This document shows, piece by piece, positions 1 through 7,143 of a DNA stretch of 16,657 nucleotides. The position numbers and the translations under genes are program-made. Location: NCBI GenBank assembly GCA_035291605.1, contig DATDRS010000258.1, positions 1 to 16,657 on the forward strand, written 5' to 3'. Below the pieces are notes generated by a model. That model was not told the origin of the DNA, ran no database searches, and was given only the letters and a program-made list of their open reading frames with translations. The first letter of the stretch is position 1. Every line of letters starts with the position of its first letter. Source of the stretch: DATDRS01 sp035291605 (lineage in GTDB: Bacteria; Chloroflexota; Anaerolineae; Anaerolineales; UBA6663).

Positions 1-572
1 AAGGCCGTGGGCATGACGGACAGGATGACGACGACGACGACGATGATCAGGAAATACTTGTCCAGCACTTCCGGCGGGAACAGGCTCCCCAGCAGGTAGC
101 CCGCCAGCGTGACGCCCACCGCCCAGAGCATCCCGCCGACGAGATTGAAGAACCAGAAGCGGCGATACTCCATCTCGACCGCCCCGGCGACGATGGGCGC
201 AAACGTGCGGATGAAGGGCATGAAGCGGGCGAGGATGATCGTCTTGCCGCCGTGCCGGTCGTAGAACGCTTTGGCCGCGAGCAGGTTCTTGCGCCGGAAC
301 AGCAGCGACCCCTCCCGGTTGAAAAGCGGCGGCCCGGTCTTGCGCCCGAACCAGTAGCCGACGTTGTCCCCCAGGACGGCTGCGACAAACAGCAGGGGCA
401 GCAAGACCCAAAGGTTCAGCTCACCCTTGAATGCGAACAACCCGGCGGTGAGCAACAGGCTGTCGCCCGGCAGGAAAAAGCCGAAGAACAAGCCGGATTC
501 GGCAAAGACGATGACGAAGAGGCCGATGTAGCCAAAGGTTTCAATCAAAGTGCGGGGATCGAGAAAATGCAT
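1..572 (-). CDS. DedA-family (VTT domain) membrane protein, 3' end cut by window edge
   Basis: About 190 residues are visible, and the C-terminus lies beyond position 1. The protein starts MHFLDPRTLIETFGYIGLF and is strongly hydrophobic. Two DedA signatures are clear. Near residues 25-40, an acidic and Gly/Phe-rich re-entrant segment ends in FFLPGDSLL. Near residues 113-128, ARFMPFIRTFAPIVAG carries the conserved Arg and Pro residues. The last visible segment is a Val-rich transmembrane helix, so only a short tail should be missing compared with the usual length of about 200-220 residues. The family is in the inner membrane; members have been linked to lipid scrambling (undecaprenyl-phosphate or phosphatidylethanolamine recycling) and to proton-motive-force maintenance. 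Which applies here cannot be told. The ATG at 572 is chosen because AAGGAAAG lies about 7 nt upstream on the minus strand. Confidence 0.9.
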   Translation of the reverse strand, partial: MHFLDPRTLIETFGYIGLFVIVFAESGLFFGFFLPGDSLLLTAGLFAFKGELNLWVLLPLLFVAAVLGDNVGYWFGRKTGPPLFNREGSLLFRRKNLLAAKAFYDRHGGKTIILARFMPFIRTFAPIVAGAVEMEYRRFWFFNLVGGMLWAVGVTLAGYLLGSLFPPEVLDKYFLIIVVVVVILSVMPTA

Positions 573-656
573 GAAACTTTCCTTCTTTCTGGGCCAGCCC
601 GCCGAAAAACGCCGGGCGGCAAGTTGCCTTGCGCGCTGATTTGGAGTAAAACTAAA

Positions 657-684
657 GGGAGTTCGCGGTCGTCCGCGCCCTCCC
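657..684 (-). promoter_or_regulatory. Stem-loop at the 5' end of the dedA leader (stabiliser or attenuator)
   Basis: GGGAG (657-661) pairs with CTCCC (680-684), and CGCGG (664-668) pairs with CCGCG (673-677). They are separated by a 2x2 internal loop and capped by a four-base loop. On the minus strand the hairpin begins about 3 nt after the predicted transcription start and is followed by a T-rich stretch (TTTAGTTTTAC). It could protect the mRNA 5' end or act as an attenuator. A second hairpin lies further down the leader at 597-617 (7 bp plus one mismatch, A5/T5 loop). Confidence 0.45.
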
Positions 685-693
685 GAGACGCCC

Positions 694-702
694 ATTATAC
701 CA
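694..702 (-). promoter_or_regulatory. Extended -10 promoter for the dedA-family gene
   Basis: On the minus strand the sequence reads TGGTATAAT, a perfect TATAAT preceded by the TGn extension. No convincing -35 hexamer lies 16-18 bp upstream, which is common for extended -10 promoters. Transcription would start near 687, giving a leader of about 115 nt before the ATG at 572. Confidence 0.6.
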
Positions 703-763
703 GCCTCTCCGCAGGATTCGGGGGGAGGTGACACACATCCTACGGGTCAAGATGGCCTTCAAC

Positions 764-792
764 TTGACAGCCCATTATGGCTATGCTAAATT
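764..792 (+). promoter_or_regulatory. Sigma-70-type promoter for the Roadblock-V4R operon
   Basis: A perfect TTGACA at 764-769 is followed after exactly 17 bp by TAAATT at 787-792. TGC immediately before the -10 (784-786) adds an extended -10 element. Transcription would start near 799, leaving a leader of about 54 nt. It is back-to-back with the dedA promoter. Confidence 0.65.
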
Positions 793-852
793 ACGGCGCG
801 TTCGGCTCAAAATCAACCACTCGCAATTCCGCCTCCTCAAAGGAGATGTGCC

Positions 853-1224
853 TTGACCAAGTCTAGAAATGAACTCATGGTTGACCGCTTGCGCGACATG
901 CAAGTGAGTAGTCCGGATATTGAAGCCTCCGCGGTGGTGAGCGTGGACGGCCTGCCCATCGCGACCGCGCTGCCCCGCGAAGTCGAGGAAGACCGCGTCT
1001 CCGCTATGTCGGCGGCGATGCTCTCTCTGGGTGAACGCATCGCCAGCGAGTTGGGGCGCGGCGACTTGAGCGAAGTTCAGATCAAGGGAGAAAAAGGATA
1101 CGTCATCCTCCAGTCACTAGGCACGGAGGCCGTTCTCACCGTCCTGGCGCGCGAGAGCGCCAAGCTGGGCTTAGTGCTGCTGGACATGCGGCGGGCAGCC
1201 GAAGACCTGTCCAAGCTCGTCTAA
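853..1224 (+). CDS. Roadblock/LC7 domain protein (MglB-like)
   Basis: This 123-residue protein fits a single Roadblock/LC7 domain. An N-terminal helix (residues 5-17) is followed by a strand with the typical turn ASAVVSVDGLPIATAL (25-40), the central helix EDRVSAMSAAMLSLGERIASE (46-66), and beta-strands with GYVILQSLG (82-90) and AVLTVLAR (93-100). A final helix covers residues 111-121. Roadblock proteins dimerise and act as GTPase-activating or scaffolding partners of small Ras-like GTPases such as MglA. No such GTPase is visible here. The start is a TTG, because AAAGGAG ends 7 nt before it; the first in-frame ATG at 877 would cut the first helix. It is followed after 27 nt by the V4R gene, which makes co-transcription likely. 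Confidence 0.88.
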   Translation: MTKSRNELMVDRLRDMQVSSPDIEASAVVSVDGLPIATALPREVEEDRVSAMSAAMLSLGERIASELGRGDLSEVQIKGEKGYVILQSLGTEAVLTVLARESAKLGLVLLDMRRAAEDLSKLV

Positions 1225-1251
1225 CTTCAGCCTCAAGCCGGGAGATACAAC

Positions 1252-1884
1252 GTGGCCCCAATCCCCAAGAGTGGTTTCTATTATCCCAACAACATAGCGC
1301 GCATCTACCTGCAGGCGATGGAAGAAGTCATGGGCAAGAACGGCCTGAATGCTATCCTGAACATGGCCGGGTTGACCCATCTCATTGACAATTACCCGCC
1401 CGCCAACCTCAACAAGCAGTTCGATTTTGCCGATTATTCCGCGCTCAACGGGGCCTTGGAGGAAATGTACGGGCCGCGCGGCGGCCGCGGGCTGGCCCTG
1501 CGCGCCGGGCGGGCCTCCTTCTCTCAGGGGTTGCGCAATTTCGGGGCGCTGGCGGGCGTGGGCGACCTGGCCTTCAAGGTCCTGCCCCTCCACGCCAAGC
1601 TGAAGCTCGGCGTGCCCGCCATGGCCAAAATCTTCTCGCAGGTCAGCGACCAGAAGAGCACCGTCACCGAAACCGCTACCGAAATCTTGTACTCGATGAA
1701 GCCCTGTCCGGTGTGCTACGGGCGCAAGAGCGATAAGCCCATGTGTCACGCGGGAGCCGGCTTGCTGCAGGAGGGGCTGAAGTGGGTGTCAGGCGGACAC
1801 GAGTTCAAAGTCTACGAGAAAGAGTGCATTGGCTGCGGGGGCGAGGCCTGCGTCCTGGTCGTCGAGAAAGAGCCGATCGGCTAG
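1252..1884 (+). CDS. V4R-domain (4-vinyl-reductase-like) cysteine-rich protein
   Basis: The protein has 210 residues. The N-terminal half opens with GFYYPNNIARIYLQAMEE (8-25), and the C-terminal half carries the V4R signature. Cysteines at about 152, 155, 165, 192, 195 and 200 form CPVC, MCHAGAGLLQEGL and ECIGCGGEAC. The V4R fold is shared with BchJ, with sensor domains of XylR/DmpR-type regulators and with the eukaryotic TRAPP subunit Bet3. It binds small hydrophobic ligands, and the cysteines often bind a metal. No enzyme active site can be claimed. The start is a GTG with GGGAG ending about 7 nt upstream. It is the second gene of an operon after the Roadblock protein and ends before a candidate terminator. 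A soluble sensor or adaptor role is inferred. Confidence 0.82.
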   Translation: MAPIPKSGFYYPNNIARIYLQAMEEVMGKNGLNAILNMAGLTHLIDNYPPANLNKQFDFADYSALNGALEEMYGPRGGRGLALRAGRASFSQGLRNFGALAGVGDLAFKVLPLHAKLKLGVPAMAKIFSQVSDQKSTVTETATEILYSMKPCPVCYGRKSDKPMCHAGAGLLQEGLKWVSGGHEFKVYEKECIGCGGEACVLVVEKEPIG

Positions 1885-1933
1885 GAGTGATGCGCCCCCG
1901 CGCCCGCTTCGCGCGCACACGGCCGAAATTCGC

Positions 1934-1975
1934 CGGGGCTGGCCAGGACAACGCCTGCGCCGCCCCGCTTTTTTT
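1934..1975 (+). terminator. Candidate rho-independent terminator of the Roadblock-V4R operon
   Basis: CGGGGC (1934-1939) pairs with GCCCCG (1962-1967) across a 22-nt loop that can itself pair partly (GGC/GCC). A C and then seven T residues (1969-1975) follow. It ends only 5 nt before the ATG of the next gene, leaving no room for a separate promoter between them. Confidence 0.5.
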
Positions 1976-1980
1976 GCCCG

Positions 1981-2718
1981 ATGAAGGTCACCATCGTTGT
2001 CCCCACGTACAACGAAGCGAACAACGTCACGGCGATGACCGAGGCGCTCTGGGCGCTTCCGGTCCCCGGCCTCGACATCCTCATCGTTGACGACGCCTCC
2101 CCCGACGGCACCGGCCAGATCGCCGACGAGCTCGCCGCCGCGTATCCGGGGCGGCTGAGCGTCCTGCACCGCCCCGGCAAACAGGGCCTGGGCACGGCTT
2201 ACCTTCAGGGCTTCACCTGCGCGCTCGCATCCGGCGCCGGGGCGGTCGTCCAGATGGACGCCGACTTCTCGCACTCCCCCGCCTATTTGCCGGATTTCAT
2301 CGCCCGATTGGATGACTGCGATGTGGTCGTCGGCTCACGCTACGTGCCCCAGGGCAAACTGGACGAGCACTGGGAAACCGGGCGTCTCCTGCTCTCCGCC
2401 TGGGCCAACTGGTATGCCCGCGCCATCCTCGGCATTCGGGTCCACGATGCGACCGCCGGGTTCAAAGTCTGGCGCGGCGAGGCCCTGCGCAGCATCGGCC
2501 TGGATCGCGTTCGCTCCAACGGTTACGTCTTTCAAGTTGAGATGGCTTATCTCGCCGAGCGCCTCGGCTACCGCGTGCTTGAAATGCCGATCTACTTCGA
2601 AGACCGGCGCATCGGCCACTCCAAGATGACGATCCCGGTCAAAATCGAGGCGGCGTGGCGCGTCTGGGAAGTCGGCTGGCGGCACAGGCGCCTGACTCCC
2701 AAAGACCGCCGCGCCTGA
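1981..2718 (+). CDS. Polyprenyl-phosphate mannose synthase-like GT2 glycosyltransferase
   Basis: The protein has 245 residues and a classical GT-A fold. It shows VVPTYNEANN (6-15), the nucleotide-binding pair DDASPDGTG (37-45), the metal-binding DAD within QMDADFSHSP (91-100), GSRYVPQG (118-125), TAGFKVWR (158-165), GYVFQVEMAY (181-190) and the terminal RRIGHSKM (209-216). This set is typical of DPM1-like enzymes, which move mannose (or a related sugar) from a GDP-sugar to a polyprenyl phosphate on the cytoplasmic face. There is no C-terminal membrane segment, so it is the short soluble or peripheral type. The natural partner is the membrane glycosyltransferase/flippase encoded next. No Shine-Dalgarno sequence is seen before the ATG. 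The sugar specificity is inferred from family membership. Confidence 0.88.
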   Translation: MKVTIVVPTYNEANNVTAMTEALWALPVPGLDILIVDDASPDGTGQIADELAAAYPGRLSVLHRPGKQGLGTAYLQGFTCALASGAGAVVQMDADFSHSPAYLPDFIARLDDCDVVVGSRYVPQGKLDEHWETGRLLLSAWANWYARAILGIRVHDATAGFKVWRGEALRSIGLDRVRSNGYVFQVEMAYLAERLGYRVLEMPIYFEDRRIGHSKMTIPVKIEAAWRVWEVGWRHRRLTPKDRRA

Positions 2719-2742
2719 CCTGCGGTCCGGGGTGCGTGTTCC

Positions 2743-2804
2743 GTGATAAGTGATGCGTCATGCGTGAACGGACCATGCGCCATGCTTCACGCACCACCTA
2801 TCAC
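2743..2804. repeat. Imperfect palindromic repeat between the GT2 and YfhO-flippase genes
   Basis: GTGATA (2743-2748) is matched by TATCAC (2799-2804), and TGCGTGAA (2761-2768) by TTCACGCA (2786-2793). Several short variants of GCGTGA and ATGCGCCATG lie between them. This could form a long, two-part hairpin ending about 9 nt before the preferred start at 2814. It contains in-frame ATG codons at 2760 and 2775, which look incidental to the repeat. Confidence 0.6.
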
Positions 2805-2813
2805 GCCTCACTC

Positions 2814-5800
2814 ATGTTCCACCGCCTCAAGCCCGATCTTCCCGACCTCCTCGGCCTCCTCATCCTGCCGCTGATCTTGTTCGCGCCGGTTGTCTTCGGC
2901 AGCCGCACGCTCCTGCCCGCCGATAACCTTTTCGCCGTCGAGCCGTTCAAGAGCGCCGCCAGACAGTTCGGCGCGAGCGCCGTCCCGCACAACGAACTGC
3001 TCTCCGACCTGATCCTCGAGAACTACCCGTGGAAGAAATTCATCCTTGAATCCATCCGCGCCGGAGAAATCCCGCTCTGGAATCCGTATCAATTCGCGGG
3101 CATCCCTTTCCTCGCCGCCGGGCAGCACTCCGCGCTGTATCCGTTCTCGATCATTTTCTACGTCATCCCCCTGCCCCGCGCCTACGGCCTCTTCACCGTT
3201 TCGCAGTTCTGCCTCGCGGGCTGGTTCACCTACCTCTTCCTGCGCGTCCTCGGCCTCCGCCGGTTGAGCGCGCTGTTCGGGGCAATCGTGTCCGAGCTGT
3301 GCCTGTTCATGGTGGTGAGCGTCGTCTTCACCATGATCATCGCCGGCGTCGTCTGGCTGCCGCTCATCTTGACCAGCATCGAATTGACCGTCCGCCAACA
3401 GCCGGCGCTGGGGGGGCGGCCGGCCACGCTCCCGTGGCTCGTCCTCGGCGCGCTCGCCCTGGGCCTGCAGATCCTCGCCGGACACGTGGAGATGACCTAT
3501 TACACCCTGCTGGTGGCCGGGGCATACTCCGCCTGGCGCCTCGTCGCTCTCTGGCTGTCTCAGCGCAAAGAGCACGGAGACTTGGAAGACCCGGCGCGCT
3601 TCGCGTCTGCGGCCAGAAACGTCCTGCAGCGCGGCGGCGCGTTAATTGCCCTCGCAGGCCTCGGCCTCGCTCTGGGAGCCATCCAGCTGATCCCTCTCTA
3701 CAATGTGGTTCGGAGCAACTTCCGCAGCGGCTCGGCCACCTACGAGCAGATCACCGGCTGGGCGTACCCGTGGCGGCATTTCCTGGCCTTCTTCATCCCC
3801 AACTTCTACGGCAACCCCAGCCATCATGCATACTTTGATCTATTCACCTGGCAATGGGCGCCCGCGCCGCTGAACCACCAGACGATTGACTGGGGCGTCA
3901 AAAACTACGTCGAAGGCGGGGCCTACGTCGGCCTCCTGCCCCTGTTTCTCAGCGCCCTCGTCGCCCTCCTCTGGGCCCGAGTCGCCCGCCCACGCAATAC
4001 GCAATACACATTACGTTCCCTTCTCCCTGCTTCCTTCTTCCTGACAGTTCCTTTCTTCCTCGCGCTTGGCTTCTTCTCTCTCGCCTTCGCCTTCGGCACG
4101 CCGCTCTACCGGCTCATCTTCTGGCTGCCGGGCGTCAATCAACTGCATTCACCTTTCCGCTGGGTCTGGCCGCTGGCCCTTTCCGCGGCCGTCCTCAGCG
4201 CCTATGGCGTGGAATATCTGTGGCGCAGCCACCCGGCGCAAATGGCTTATGGCTATTACAGCCTGTTCCAGCGCAAAACGCGCCCCCACTTACCGCTGAC
4301 CAATTACCTTTCCCCTTTCTTCCTCTGGTCTCCGCCTTCCCTCATTACCGGCCTCGCCGGCCTGGCCTTCTGGGGCGGGACCCTGGCGCTCACGGCCCTC
4401 GTCGCCGCGCGCGTGTGGTACGACCGCCCCCTGGCGGGGATCTTCGACATCGCCGGGTTGATGGATCGCCTCGTCGCCGACCTCGCCCTCGCCAACCGGG
4501 CCTTCGCCGACGGGCGCATGTTCTTCTCCTACGAAGCGCGGTGGGTCTTCATCTTCGCGCTCATGCTCATAGCCTCCGGCATCATCCTGCGCGTCAGCCG
4601 CTGCTCCATCTATTTTCGCGGGCGCACGATTTGGGAACCGCTGGCCCTCATGGTCATCGCCCTCGACCTTCTCGCCGCAGGCTACGGCTTCAACCCTGCC
4701 GCCGACTCGCGCATCCTGTCCTACCTGCCGCCCTCCGTCGAATTCCTCAAACAAGATACTGACCTCTGGCGCTTCACATCCTACGACACAGCCAACTGCC
4801 GTCCCACCGCCGACGATCCCAGCAAAGGCGAACCGTGCAAACCTTTTAACGCCAACATCGGCTGGTACTTCAACTTGCAAGACGCGCGCGGCTACGACTC
4901 CATCTTCTCCCGGCAATACCGCCGCTACATGGAACTCATCCAGCCGCAATACGAACTCGACTTCAACCGCATCGCGCCCCTCAGCCGGCCCGAGGCGCTC
5001 GACTCGCCGCTCCTCGACCTTCTCAACGTCAAATACGTCATCACCCAGGAACCGATTGCCAATCCCAAATACACTTTGGTCTACAGCGCCGAAGTCCAAA
5101 TCTACCGCAATGAAACCGCCCTGCCCCGCGCCTTCACCCTGCCGCACTCAGCCACGCTCGTGGCAGATGATTTTGGGATCGCCGTCCAGACGTTTGACCC
5201 GCGCAAGTACGTGATCGTCGGCCCGAATGTCCTCCCGTCCGCCGATGGGGGCGAGCAGCCGCTTGCCCTTACCCCGTCCGCGTGGTCTCCCGTTTCCCAA
5301 GTAGCCTACGCCCCCAATCAGGTCTCCGTCGCTGCCACCGCCGCCGAACCGGCGTGGCTGGTATTGGCTGATACTTACGCCCCCGGCTGGAGGGCCTACC
5401 TCCGCCCCCTCGGCGCGGACGAGAAGGACGAAAAGGAAACGCGCGTCTATCTGGTCAACGGCAACTTCCGGGGCGTGCAGCTCCCGGCAGGCGAATGGGT
5501 CGTGCGCTTCAAGTATTCTCCCGACGCCTTCAAACTGGGCGGCCTCATCTCACTCATCGCCGCGATCTCCCTCCTCTTCGGCCTGGGCGTGTGGGCCTGG
5601 CGCTACTTCTACCAGGAGAGCGCCGCCGGAGGCTCCACCGCCCGCCGCGTGGCAAAGAATTCCCTGGCGCCGATGGCGCTGAACCTGATGAACCGGGGCA
5701 TTGACCTGATCTTCGCCGCGTTCTACCTGCGCGTGCTTGGTCCGGAGGCCTCCGGCAAATACTACTTCGCCATCGTCGTCTTTGGCTGGTTCGAGATCGT

Positions 5801-7127
5801 CACCAACTACGGCCTCAACACCCTCCTCACTCGCGACGTCTCCCGCGACAAAGGGCACGCCAACCGTTACCTGGTCAACACCACCCTTCTCCGTTTGCTC
5901 ATCGGCGCGGCCGCCACGCCTGGTTTGGCTCTCCTGCTCACGGCACGGCAGCTCCTCCCCAACCCCCTCACCGCCGACACACTCTGGGCCATCGCGCTTC
6001 TCGTCCTCGCGCAAATCCCTGCCACCGTCTCCACGGGCCTCAGCGCGCTCTTCTATGTCTACGAGAAAGCCGAATACCCGGCGGCAGTGGCGACCGTATC
6101 CACGATCCTCAAAGTCGTGCTCGGTGCGGCGGCGCTTGTCGTGGGCTGGGGCTTCGTGGGCCTGGCCGGGGTGAGCATGGCCGTTAACCTCGTCACACTG
6201 GGGATCCTCGCCACGCTCGTCGTACGGCTGTTCTTCCGGCCGCAGTGGGAGCCCGATTGGAGTTTGCAGCGCAGCGCTGTCCGCGAGAGTTTCCCCCTCA
6301 TGCTCAACCACCTGCTGGCGACGCTGTTCTTCAAAGTGGACGTGCCGCTGCTCGAAACGGTCCGCAATCAGCAACAGGCCGGGCGCGGCAACCTGGAAGT
6401 CGGCTGGTACAACACAGCGTACAAGTTTGTGGACGCATACAACGTCATCCCCTCGTTCTTCACCTTTGCGCTGTTCCCGGTCATGAGCCGCCAGGCCGTC
6501 GAAGACCGGGCCGCGCTCAAGCGCAGTTACGCGCTCGCCGTCAAACTGCTGGTCGCCGTCGCGCTGCCGCTCGCCGCGCTCACTGCCTTTCTCGCGCCGG
6601 TCATGGTTGGCCTCCTCGGCGGCCGGGAATTTCTCCCCGATGGCGCGCTGGCGCTGTCCATTATGGTCTGGTCCATTCCCTTCGGCTGGATCAACAGTGT
6701 GACCAACTACCTGCTCATCGCCCTCAACCAGCAGCGCGACCTCACCAAAGCGTTCGCATTTGCCCTCGGCTTCAACGTGATCGCCAACCTAGTCCTCATC
6801 CCAATCTATGGCTACCCGGCGGCAGCGGCGGTCACCATCGCTTCCGAAATCTTCGAGGGCGCATGGTTTTACTTCTATCTCCGCAAAAGCCTCGGGCCGA
6901 TCCCGTGGGTGGGCTGGCTGTGGCAGTTGGGGATCAGCGGCCTCGTGATGGTGGGCGTCCTCTGGGGGCTATGGAGAGTCCAGCCGATCATAGCCGTCAT
7001 CGCCGGGTTGGGCCTCTATGCGGCCGGCCTCATCCGCCTGGGCACATTCACCGCCGACGAGCGCGCCGTCCTCGCCGGCATCCTCCCCGCGCGCGTGCGG
7101 GAGAAACTCAAACCCCAATCCACGTAA
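2814..7127 (+). CDS. YfhO-type membrane glycosyltransferase fused to a Wzx-like oligosaccharide flippase
   Basis: This is one uninterrupted frame of 1437 residues. Residues 1 to about 930 match a YfhO-type GT-C protein. They include an N-terminal helix followed by SRTLLPADNLFAVEPF, the sequence WNPYQFAGIPFLAAGQHSALYP, many transmembrane helices, an extracytoplasmic domain with LLNVKYVI and PGWRAYL, and a closing LPAGEWVVRFKYSPDAFKLG plus a helix. After a short linker (QESAAGGSTARRVAKNS, near residue 935), residues of about 940-1437 form a whole polysaccharide flippase of the MATE/PST type, starting LMNRGIDLIFAAFYLRVLGP. YfhO proteins transfer sugars from lipid-phosphate donors outside the cell, and flippases move lipid-linked sugars across the membrane. 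The upstream GT2 could supply the donor. ATG 2814 is preferred over ATG 2760 because the earlier codons come from a palindromic repeat. No clear Shine-Dalgarno sequence is seen. Confidence 0.85.
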   Translation: MFHRLKPDLPDLLGLLILPLILFAPVVFGSRTLLPADNLFAVEPFKSAARQFGASAVPHNELLSDLILENYPWKKFILESIRAGEIPLWNPYQFAGIPFLAAGQHSALYPFSIIFYVIPLPRAYGLFTVSQFCLAGWFTYLFLRVLGLRRLSALFGAIVSELCLFMVVSVVFTMIIAGVVWLPLILTSIELTVRQQPALGGRPATLPWLVLGALALGLQILAGHVEMTYYTLLVAGAYSAWRLVALWLSQRKEHGDLEDPARFASAARNVLQRGGALIALAGLGLALGAIQLIPLYNVVRSNFRSGSATYEQITGWAYPWRHFLAFFIPNFYGNPSHHAYFDLFTWQWAPAPLNHQTIDWGVKNYVEGGAYVGLLPLFLSALVALLWARVARPRNTQYTLRSLLPASFFLTVPFFLALGFFSLAFAFGTPLYRLIFWLPGVNQLHSPFRWVWPLALSAAVLSAYGVEYLWRSHPAQMAYGYYSLFQRKTRPHLPLTNYLSPFFLWSPPSLITGLAGLAFWGGTLALTALVAARVWYDRPLAGIFDIAGLMDRLVADLALANRAFADGRMFFSYEARWVFIFALMLIASGIILRVSRCSIYFRGRTIWEPLALMVIALDLLAAGYGFNPAADSRILSYLPPSVEFLKQDTDLWRFTSYDTANCRPTADDPSKGEPCKPFNANIGWYFNLQDARGYDSIFSRQYRRYMELIQPQYELDFNRIAPLSRPEALDSPLLDLLNVKYVITQEPIANPKYTLVYSAEVQIYRNETALPRAFTLPHSATLVADDFGIAVQTFDPRKYVIVGPNVLPSADGGEQPLALTPSAWSPVSQVAYAPNQVSVAATAAEPAWLVLADTYAPGWRAYLRPLGADEKDEKETRVYLVNGNFRGVQLPAGEWVVRFKYSPDAFKLGGLISLIAAISLLFGLGVWAWRYFYQESAAGGSTARRVAKNSLAPMALNLMNRGIDLIFAAFYLRVLGPEASGKYYFAIVVFGWFEIVTNYGLNTLLTRDVSRDKGHANRYLVNTTLLRLLIGAAATPGLALLLTARQLLPNPLTADTLWAIALLVLAQIPATVSTGLSALFYVYEKAEYPAAVATVSTILKVVLGAAALVVGWGFVGLAGVSMAVNLVTLGILATLVVRLFFRPQWEPDWSLQRSAVRESFPLMLNHLLATLFFKVDVPLLETVRNQQQAGRGNLEVGWYNTAYKFVDAYNVIPSFFTFALFPVMSRQAVEDRAALKRSYALAVKLLVAVALPLAALTAFLAPVMVGLLGGREFLPDGALALSIMVWSIPFGWINSVTNYLLIALNQQRDLTKAFAFALGFNVIANLVLIPIYGYPAAAAVTIASEIFEGAWFYFYLRKSLGPIPWVGWLWQLGISGLVMVGVLWGLWRVQPIIAVIAGLGLYAAGLIRLGTFTADERAVLAGILPARVREKLKPQST
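3992..4015 (+). repeat. ACGCAAT tandem repeat lying inside the YfhO-flippase coding sequence
   Basis: ACGCAAT occurs twice in tandem (3992-3998 and 3999-4005), followed by the variant ACACATT and then ACG. The 7-bp period is not a multiple of three, yet the reading frame stays open and is translated as PRNTQYTLR, in a loop between membrane segments. The same ACGCAATACG core recurs at 12291-12300, upstream of mnmA. Confidence 0.6.
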
Positions 7128-7143
7128 TCCGTGAAATCCGTGA
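7126..7143 (+). repeat. Perfect tandem duplication of AATCCGTGA spanning a stop and two possible starts
   Basis: AATCCGTGA occurs at 7126-7134 and again at 7135-7143. The first copy includes the last two bases of the flippase stop codon (TAA, 7125-7127). Both copies supply an in-frame GTG (7131 and 7140), either of which could start the EamA transporter. GTGAA at 7131-7135 can also pair with TTCAC at 7145-7149. Confidence 0.65.

Noticed and set aside
25..51. GAC/GAT-rich microsatellite-like run
   Set aside because: On the minus strand it is the poly-valine part of a DedA membrane helix (IIVVVVVIL); no need for a repeat call.
2760..2813. Upstream in-frame ATG codons for the YfhO-flippase gene
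   Set aside because: The 18 extra residues are encoded by the palindromic repeat and are rich in His, Arg and Thr. The family-like sequence begins after MFHRLKPD at 2814.
4290..5147. 285-codon minus-strand open frame inside the YfhO part
   Set aside because: Antisense shadow with highly biased charge (Glu, Gly, Arg, Val), no motif and no ribosome-binding site.
5600..5660. Frameshift or missed start separating the YfhO part from the flippase
   Set aside because: The frame is continuous with a normal linker, no stop codon and no ATG with a ribosome-binding site at the junction, so I treat it as a true fusion.
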